Source: Oerskovia jenensis (GTDB taxonomy: Bacteria > Actinomycetota > Actinomycetes > Actinomycetales > Cellulomonadaceae). Taken from it: a DNA stretch of 64,000 bases. The notes under the pieces were generated by a model. It was given only the letters and a program-made list of their open reading frames with translations. It was not told the DNA's origin and did no database searches. The stretch's first letter is position 1. Each line of letters opens with the position of its first letter. The DNA is taken from positions 806,001 to 870,000 of the forward strand of contig NZ_JAFBBO010000001.1 in the NCBI RefSeq assembly GCF_016907235.1, written 5' to 3'. The position numbers and the translations under genes are program-made. Below, one piece after another: positions 56,839 through 64,000 of this stretch.

Positions 56839-56861
56839 GCGCACGACCCTACCGGCCGCGC

Positions 56862-57368
56862 TCACATGTTCGGTGCGGTCTCCGGGTGCTCGGCGTCGTA
56901 GGCCGCCCGCTCGCGGTCGATCCGTCCGCCGAGTCGCAGCGACACGATCCACAGCACCACGAAGATCCCTCCGACCAGGAACATCAGGGGCACCGCGAAA
57001 CCGCAGGCGATCACGGGGAGCTGCACGACCGAGCCCGCGACGTAGCCGCCCGGCCCGCCGACCATGCGGCTGAGCAGGATCAGCACGACCATGAGCGTGC
57101 CGCCCACGATCCAGATCGCGGGGCCCGAGGGCACCTGCAGCCGGTCCGGCCACGCGTAGGGCACGGTCCGCAGGCCGTACGCGACGAGGGTCGCGAACAG
57201 GACGAGGAAGGCCTCCAGCAGCAGCGTCGTCGACGTGAACTGGATCTTCGCGGACTTCTTGGCCTTGATGCGGGGCGCGCCCGCCGCGTCCTCGCCCGCG
57301 GGGGCGGGGGACGCGGCGGGCGGGGCCTGCGCTGCCGGCTTGTCCGCCGGTTCGATGGTGGAGCTCAC
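56862..57368 (-). CDS. DUF4233 membrane protein
   Basis: 168 residues. A cytoplasmic N-terminus rich in Ala and Pro, then four hydrophobic segments (about 48-67, 83-100, 107-128, 130-145). The segment [20 protein letters not shown] is typical of the actinobacterial DUF4233 family encoded between folC and ndk. Function unknown. Here folC is about 5.3 kb away because an accessory block is interposed. Confidence 0.85.
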   Translation of the reverse strand: MSSTIEPADKPAAQAPPAASPAPAGEDAAGAPRIKAKKSAKIQFTSTTLLLEAFLVLFATLVAYGLRTVPYAWPDRLQVPSGPAIWIVGGTLMVVLILLSRMVGGPGGYVAGSVVQLPVIACGFAVPLMFLVGGIFVVLWIVSLRLGGRIDRERAAYDAEHPETAPNM

Positions 57369-57373
57369 GCCGA

Positions 57374-59831
<2,458 letters not shown>

Positions 59832-59839
59832 AGCACGCA

Positions 59840-59869
59840 ACATTACACATCGTGCAACTTTGCAGGCAA
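59840..59869 (-). promoter_or_regulatory. tetR-MFS promoter with TGCAA operator
   Basis: On the minus strand TTGCCT (59864-59869) and TAATGT (59840-59845) are 18 bp apart. The inverted repeat TGCAA-CT-TTGCA (59853-59864) lies mostly in the spacer and overlaps the -35 by one base. The region is distinctly AT-rich. Confidence 0.6.
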
Positions 59870-59928
59870 TGCAATCATCGGGTGACGTCGGTCACGAGCC
59901 CCGGGCCGGGACCACCGGGACGGCGGCG

Positions 59929-60699
59929 TCAGACCTCGCCGAAGCCCCCCTCGACCGCGGCGATCGCCGCGTCCCGTGCCTCGTCCGCCTGGGGTCCCTC
60001 GGCCGCGATCACGAGCTCACGCCCGCCCGTCGCGCCCAGCTTCATCATCTCGAGCACGCTCGCCGCGTTGACCCCGTTGATCGTGACCTTCGCGTCGTAG
60101 CCCGCGACGAGCCGGGCGAGGATCGCCGCCGGGCGGGCGTGCAGGCCGAGCGGGTTGCGCAGCGTGACCGCGCGCGGGGCGCCGGGCGAGTCGTCCTCGA
60201 TGCCCGCGGCGCCCGCGAGCTGGTCGGCCGGTCCGGCGGCGGGGACGAACTCTCCCCCGGCTCCCTCCGACCCTCGGGCGCTCTGCGCGAACGTGCTCCC
60301 CGCGGCCTCGGCCGAGGCGAGCACCTCGGCGAGACTGCCTCCGCCGTGCGCCGTCACGGCAGCGGCGACCGCCCCCTCGACGAACGGTGCGTCCGCGAGG
60401 ACGACCCGTCCCTCGAGAGAGTCGTCGAGCTCGATGACCGACTCGATCGTCATGACCGCCGACCCCAGGTCGGCGAGCACCACGACCCCGTCGGTGCCGA
60501 CGAGCCCCTCGGTGACTGCGGTCGAGACCACGTCGTAGCTCGTCCCCAGGCTGCCGTCGTCCGTGCCGCCGGCAGGCAGGAGCAGCACGCCGGGAGCCAT
60601 CTGCGCGGCGAGCTCGGCGGCCCCCTGCGCGAGCCGGGCCGAGTGGGACACGAGCACCAGGGCGATCCGGGCGCGGTCGCCGACCTGTGGGGTAGTCAT
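59929..60699 (-). CDS. dhaM: DhaM: PTS phosphotransfer subunit of dihydroxyacetone kinase (EIIA-HPr fusion)
   Basis: 256 residues. The N-terminal mannose-EIIA-like DhaM domain (about 10-130) has its phospho-His at 19 (LVSHSARLAQG) and the LADLGSAVMTIE motif. A Gly/Ala/Ser linker leads to a C-terminal HPr domain with His187 (NPLGLHARPAA) and the Ser-containing ASVLEMMKLG. The EI-like domain found in E. coli DhaM is missing, so a separate enzyme I must feed it. ATG 60699 is taken; GTG 60714 overlaps dhaL. Rephosphorylates the ADP bound to DhaL. Confidence 0.93.
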   Translation of the reverse strand: MTTPQVGDRARIALVLVSHSARLAQGAAELAAQMAPGVLLLPAGGTDDGSLGTSYDVVSTAVTEGLVGTDGVVVLADLGSAVMTIESVIELDDSLEGRVVLADAPFVEGAVAAAVTAHGGGSLAEVLASAEAAGSTFAQSARGSEGAGGEFVPAAGPADQLAGAAGIEDDSPGAPRAVTLRNPLGLHARPAAILARLVAGYDAKVTINGVNAASVLEMMKLGATGGRELVIAAEGPQADEARDAAIAAVEGGFGEV

Positions 60700-60706
60700 C
60701 GGGCCA

Positions 60707-61351
60707 TCATTCACCGGGAGCGGTGGCCGCCGCGACCGCAGCCCGCAGGATCACGACGGTCGACGTCGCGCCCGGGTCCTGGTGCCCGATGCTCCGTTCG
60801 CCCAGGTAGCTCGCCCGACCCTTGGTCGCGAGCAGGGGGACCGTCGCGAGGGCCCCGGCCTCGGCCGCGACGAGGGCCGCCTCGAGGACGCCCACGGGAT
60901 CCGCACCGGAGTCCGCCGCGGCGACCGCGGCGTCGACCGCGGGCTGCCAGGCGTCGACCATGGTCTTCTCCCCCGGCGCGGCCTTGCCGCGCGCGGTGAT
61001 GCCCTCGAGCGCCCCCTCGAGCAGCGCGACGACGGCCGGGGAGTCGAGCTCGGCCAGACCCGTGACCTTGGCCGCGCGCAGGAACGCGGTGCCGTACAGG
61101 GGCCCCGACGCACCGCCCACGGACGACATGAGGGTCGTGGCCACGAGCTTGAGCACGTCGCCGATCTGCGCGGGCTCGGTCTCCAGCCCGTCCAGCTTGG
61201 CGACGACCGCCTGGAACCCGCGGTTCAGGTTCTCGCCGTGGTCACCGTCGCCGATCTGACGGTCCAGCTCGGTGAGCTCGTCCCGCGACGCGACGATCAT
61301 CGCCGCCGCCTCTCGCATCCAGCGCACAGCCCACGCAACGTCCAGCGTCAT
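60707..61351 (-). CDS. dhaL: Dihydroxyacetone kinase subunit DhaL
   Basis: 214 residues. ADP/ATP-binding subunit: Asp30, Asp35 and Asp37 in LTELDRQIGDGDHGENL hold the magnesium ions. SSVGGASGPLYGTAF and RASYLGERSIGHQDPGATS are the other family motifs. ATG 61351 has AAAGGG upstream. Sits between dhaK and dhaM in one operon; transfers phosphate to dihydroxyacetone bound by DhaK. Confidence 0.95.
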   Translation of the reverse strand: MTLDVAWAVRWMREAAAMIVASRDELTELDRQIGDGDHGENLNRGFQAVVAKLDGLETEPAQIGDVLKLVATTLMSSVGGASGPLYGTAFLRAAKVTGLAELDSPAVVALLEGALEGITARGKAAPGEKTMVDAWQPAVDAAVAAADSGADPVGVLEAALVAAEAGALATVPLLATKGRASYLGERSIGHQDPGATSTVVILRAAVAAATAPGE

Positions 61352-61435
61352 CAATCGCCCTTTCACTACTGGCCCGGGGGGTTCGTGAGAACCGCCCGCG
61401 GGGCGCCGTCCCCCGGCTCTCGGGGTCGGCCGGAG

Positions 61436-62431
61436 TCACCACCGCAGAGCGGCGGTGTGCACGGGCGCGTCCCAGAGCGCGGTCAGCTCGTCGTCCAGCC
61501 GGAGCACGGTGACCGAGGCCCCCTGCATCTCCAGCGAGGTGACGTAGTTGCCCACGAGCGAGCGGGTGACCGCCACGCCGCGCGCCTCGAGCAGCCTCCG
61601 TGCCTGACGATAGACGACGTAGAGCTCGGACTGGGGCGTACCACCCATACCGTTAACGAACAGCAACACTCGCTCACCGCCTGCGAGCCGCAGGTCCTCG
61701 GCCACGGCGTCGACGAGCATGCCCGTGATCTCGTCCGCGGAGGCCAGCGGGATGCGGTGCCTGCCCGGCTCCCCGTGGATCCCGATGCCGATCTCGATCT
61801 CGTCGTCGCCGAGGTCGAAGCTGGGCTTGCCCACGTGCGGCACGGTGCAGGCGCTCAGCGCGACCCCCATGGACCGGACGTTCGCGACGACCCGCCCCGC
61901 GATCTCGGTGACCTTACCCAGGTCGTCCCCACGGTCCGCGGCGGCCCCGGCGATCTTCTCGACCGCGACGGTCCCCGCCACGCCACGGCGGCCCGCGGTG
62001 TAGAGCGAGTCCTCGACCGCGACGTCGTCGTTGACGAGGATGCTCGCAGCCTGCGTGCCCTCGGCCTCGACGAGCTCGAGCGCGGTCTCGAAGTTGAGCA
62101 CGTCGCCCGTGTAGTTCTTGACGATCGCGAGGACCCCCGCACCCGAGTCCGCCCCGAGGATCGCGGGCACGATCTGGTCCGGCGTCGGCGAGGTGAACAC
62201 CGCGCCGGGCACGGCGGCGTCGAGCATCCCCGCGCCCACGAAGCCCGCGTGCAGGGGCTCGTGCCCCGCGCCGCCCCCGCTGACGAGCCCGACCTTGCCC
62301 GGCACGGCACCGCCGACGCGCGAGACGTACAACGGCGCGCGGTGGACCTCGACCAGGTCCGCGTGAGCCAGCTCGAACCCGTCGAGCGACTCCGTCACCG
62401 CGTCCTGCGGGTCGTTGAGCAGCTTCTTCAT
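61436..62431 (-). CDS. dhaK: Dihydroxyacetone kinase subunit DhaK
   Basis: 331 residues. Binds dihydroxyacetone covalently through His219 (GIGIHGEPG); His57 in SGGGAGHEPLH and Asp110 in VKNYTGDVLNFE complete the site. First gene of dhaKLM. No DhaS/DhaR regulator or glycerol dehydrogenase gene is adjacent. The pathway would phosphorylate dihydroxyacetone using PEP through the PTS, feeding glycolysis. Confidence 0.96.
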   Translation of the reverse strand: MKKLLNDPQDAVTESLDGFELAHADLVEVHRAPLYVSRVGGAVPGKVGLVSGGGAGHEPLHAGFVGAGMLDAAVPGAVFTSPTPDQIVPAILGADSGAGVLAIVKNYTGDVLNFETALELVEAEGTQAASILVNDDVAVEDSLYTAGRRGVAGTVAVEKIAGAAADRGDDLGKVTEIAGRVVANVRSMGVALSACTVPHVGKPSFDLGDDEIEIGIGIHGEPGRHRIPLASADEITGMLVDAVAEDLRLAGGERVLLFVNGMGGTPQSELYVVYRQARRLLEARGVAVTRSLVGNYVTSLEMQGASVTVLRLDDELTALWDAPVHTAALRW

Positions 62432-62605
62432 GGCGCATCCCTCCGTCGGACTGCTGCGGCGCGAGGCGGCCGCGTGCACTGCTCGCGCACCGGTGCCGCG
62501 TGCCCCGGTGCCCGTCCCCCCATCAAACACCCCTGCGCGGCGCACGGCACGCAGGGAGCGGGCCCGTGGCAGGAGGTGGGCCGGCCGTCGCGAGGGGCCC
62601 GCCCG

Positions 62606-62647
62606 ACGGCGCAGGGCGCCCCTCGATCGGGGGGCGCCCTGTGCCGT
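62606..62647 (-). terminator. Terminator after folC
   Basis: A 17-bp stem, 62606-62622 with 62631-62647, with one G-U pair and an eight-base loop, 19 bases beyond the folC stop. The remaining gap 62432-62605 must contain the dhaK promoter, but none is clear. Confidence 0.75.
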
Positions 62648-62666
62648 GGTCACGCGAGAGGGGTGG

Positions 62667-64000
62667 TCAGCCGCGCCCGAGCAGGATCCGGACGTCGGCC
62701 GCGGTGATCACGGAGCCGGTGACCAGGACCCCGGTCCCGACCCCCACCCCGACCGAGTCGTCGCGCTCGGCCAGGTCGACCGCGATCGCGAGCGCCTCGT
62801 CGAGGCGCTCCGCGGTGTGGACCCGGTCCTCTCCGAAGACCTCGACCGCGATCTCGGCGAGCTCGGCCGGGTCGGCCGAGCGCTCGGCCGAGTTGCGCGT
62901 CACGACGATCTCGGCGAGCACGGGCTCGAGCACCGAGAGGATCTGCTCGGAGTCCTTGTCCCCCATGATCGCGACGACCCCGATGAGGTGCTCGAACTCG
63001 AACGCCTCGTCGAGGGCGGCCACGAGCGCCTCGGCGCCCGCCGGGTTGTGCGCCGCGTCGACGATCACGGTCGGGCTCGAGCGCAGGACCTCGAGACGTC
63101 CGGGAGAGGACACGTCGCCGAACGCGGCCTCGACCACGCCGCCGTCCAGCGCGCGGCCGCCCGAGAGCAGCGCCTCGGTCGCCGAGAGCGCGAGCAGGGC
63201 GTTGTGCGCCTGGTGCTCGCCGATCATGGGCAGGAAGATCTGCGTGTACAGGCCCGCGGGCGTGCGCAGGTCGACGACCTGACCGCCGACCGCGGGCGTG
63301 CGGCCGGCGATCGCGATGTCATGGCCCTCGCGCAGGACGCGCGCGTCCTTGGCCGCGGCGGCCTCGATCACGATCGCCTCGGCCACGTCGCTCTGCTCGG
63401 CGAGCACCACGACGGCGCCCTCCTTGACGATGCCGGCCTTCTCGGTCGCGATCTCCTCGATCGTGTGGCCGAGCCAGCGCGTGTGGTCGATCGAGATGGG
63501 CGTCACGATCGCGACGTCACCGTCCACGACGTTGGTCGAGTCCCAGCTGCCGCCCATGCCGACCTCGACGATCGCGACGTCCACGGGGGCGTCGGCGAAC
63601 GCCGCGAAGGCCATGACGGTGAGCACCTCGAAGAAGCTCAGGCGGGGTCCGCCTGCCTCCTGGGACTCGCGGTCCGCCACGCCGATGTACGGCGCGACGT
63701 CCTCCCAGATCTCGACGAAGCGCGCGGGGCTCACGGGCTCCCCGTCGATCGCGATGCGCTCGGTGACCGAGGTCAGGTGCGGGCTCGTGAAGCGTCCCGT
63801 GCGCAGGCCGTGCTCGCGCACGAGCCGCTCGACCATGCGCGACGTCGACGTCTTGCCGTTGGTCCCCGTGATGTGGACCGTGCGGTACGCCTTCTGCGGG
63901 TCGCCCAGCAGCTCGAGGACCCGCTGCACGCGGTCGAGCGTCGGGTCGATGTCGTGCTCGGGGGCCCGATCCATGATGTGTGCGTACACCGTGGCCAGGT
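62667..64000 (-). CDS. folC: Folylpolyglutamate / dihydrofolate synthase (5' end outside window)
   Basis: At least 444 residues; the frame is open to the right edge and the residues before VYAHIMDRAPEHDIDPTLDRV are family-like, so the true start lies beyond 64000. Mur-ligase-like fold: P-loop VHITGTNGKTSTSRMVE, the omega-type segment TSPHLTSVTERIAIDG and the C-terminal VIVDAAHNPAGAEAL. Adds glutamates to folates and may also make dihydrofolate. A valS gene often precedes it in actinobacteria. Separated from DUF4233-ndk by the dha/MFS block. Confidence 0.95.
   Translation of the reverse strand, partial: LATVYAHIMDRAPEHDIDPTLDRVQRVLELLGDPQKAYRTVHITGTNGKTSTSRMVERLVREHGLRTGRFTSPHLTSVTERIAIDGEPVSPARFVEIWEDVAPYIGVADRESQEAGGPRLSFFEVLTVMAFAAFADAPVDVAIVEVGMGGSWDSTNVVDGDVAIVTPISIDHTRWLGHTIEEIATEKAGIVKEGAVVVLAEQSDVAEAIVIEAAAAKDARVLREGHDIAIAGRTPAVGGQVVDLRTPAGLYTQIFLPMIGEHQAHNALLALSATEALLSGGRALDGGVVEAAFGDVSSPGRLEVLRSSPTVIVDAAHNPAGAEALVAALDEAFEFEHLIGVVAIMGDKDSEQILSVLEPVLAEIVVTRNSAERSADPAELAEIAVEVFGEDRVHTAERLDEALAIAVDLAERDDSVGVGVGTGVLVTGSVITAADVRILLGRG

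Overview
The window is a very GC-rich chromosomal segment of an actinobacterium. GTG and TTG starts are frequent and third codon positions are almost always G or C. The order of the housekeeping genes matches the actinobacterial ancestral order known from Mycobacterium (smc, ftsY, amt, glnB, glnD, ffh, then rpsP, trmD, rplS, lepB, rnhB, dprA, rpsB, tsf, pyrH, frr, cdsA, dxr, rip1, ispG). The gene content suggests Micrococcales, something like Cellulomonas, Oerskovia or Cellulosimicrobium; that placement is inference. No rRNA, tRNA, CRISPR array, insertion sequence or prophage was recognised.

Layout. 1-2.9 kb: the 5' part of a NarL-type sensor kinase (minus), divergent from an FtsX-type permease plus ATPase. 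2.9-4.2 kb: a small island of lower GC with three short, tightly packed genes of accessory type. 4.2-8.3 kb: a flavodoxin-like protein, then an ABC exporter pair translationally linked to ribF. 8.4-17.9 kb: the translation-factor cluster rimP-nusA-ylxR-infB-rbfA and truB-ribF, interrupted between rbfA and truB by a divergent tetR/MFS efflux pair with a clear operator. 17.9-24.3 kb: a ferritin-like (DUF4439) lipoprotein, proS, an Fpg/Nei glycosylase, a GNAT protein and ispG. 24.3-34.5 kb: rip1-type protease, dxr, a DivIVA-domain protein, rlmN, cdsA, frr, pyrH, tsf, rpsB and a degenerate M23 protein. 34.6-45.3 kb: xerC, dprA, comM-like ATPase, yraN, DUF2469, rnhB, lepB, rplS, trmD, rimM, khpA, rpsP and an amidohydrolase. 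45.4-52.0 kb: ffh, the nitrogen-control operon amtB-glnK-glnD, and ftsY. 52.1-56.2 kb: a small membrane protein and smc. 56.4-64.0 kb: ndk, DUF4233 and folC (cut by the window edge), with an inserted block carrying an MFS exporter, its TetR regulator and the PTS-dependent dihydroxyacetone kinase dhaK-dhaL-dhaM.

How the genes work together. Most minus-strand genes form translation, secretion (ffh, ftsY, lepB), isoprenoid (dxr, ispG), lipid (cdsA) and chromosome-maintenance (smc, xerC, dprA, comM) operons, separated by strong GC-rich hairpin terminators. Accessory functions are efflux (two tetR/MFS modules, two ABC modules), DHA metabolism and the low-GC island.

Points most worth a second look: a GlnD that ends before its ACT sensory domains; the low-GC three-gene cassette; two TetR operators lying exactly in promoter spacers; an infB leader holding three separate tandem duplications; and a 28-bp perfect inverted repeat after infB.
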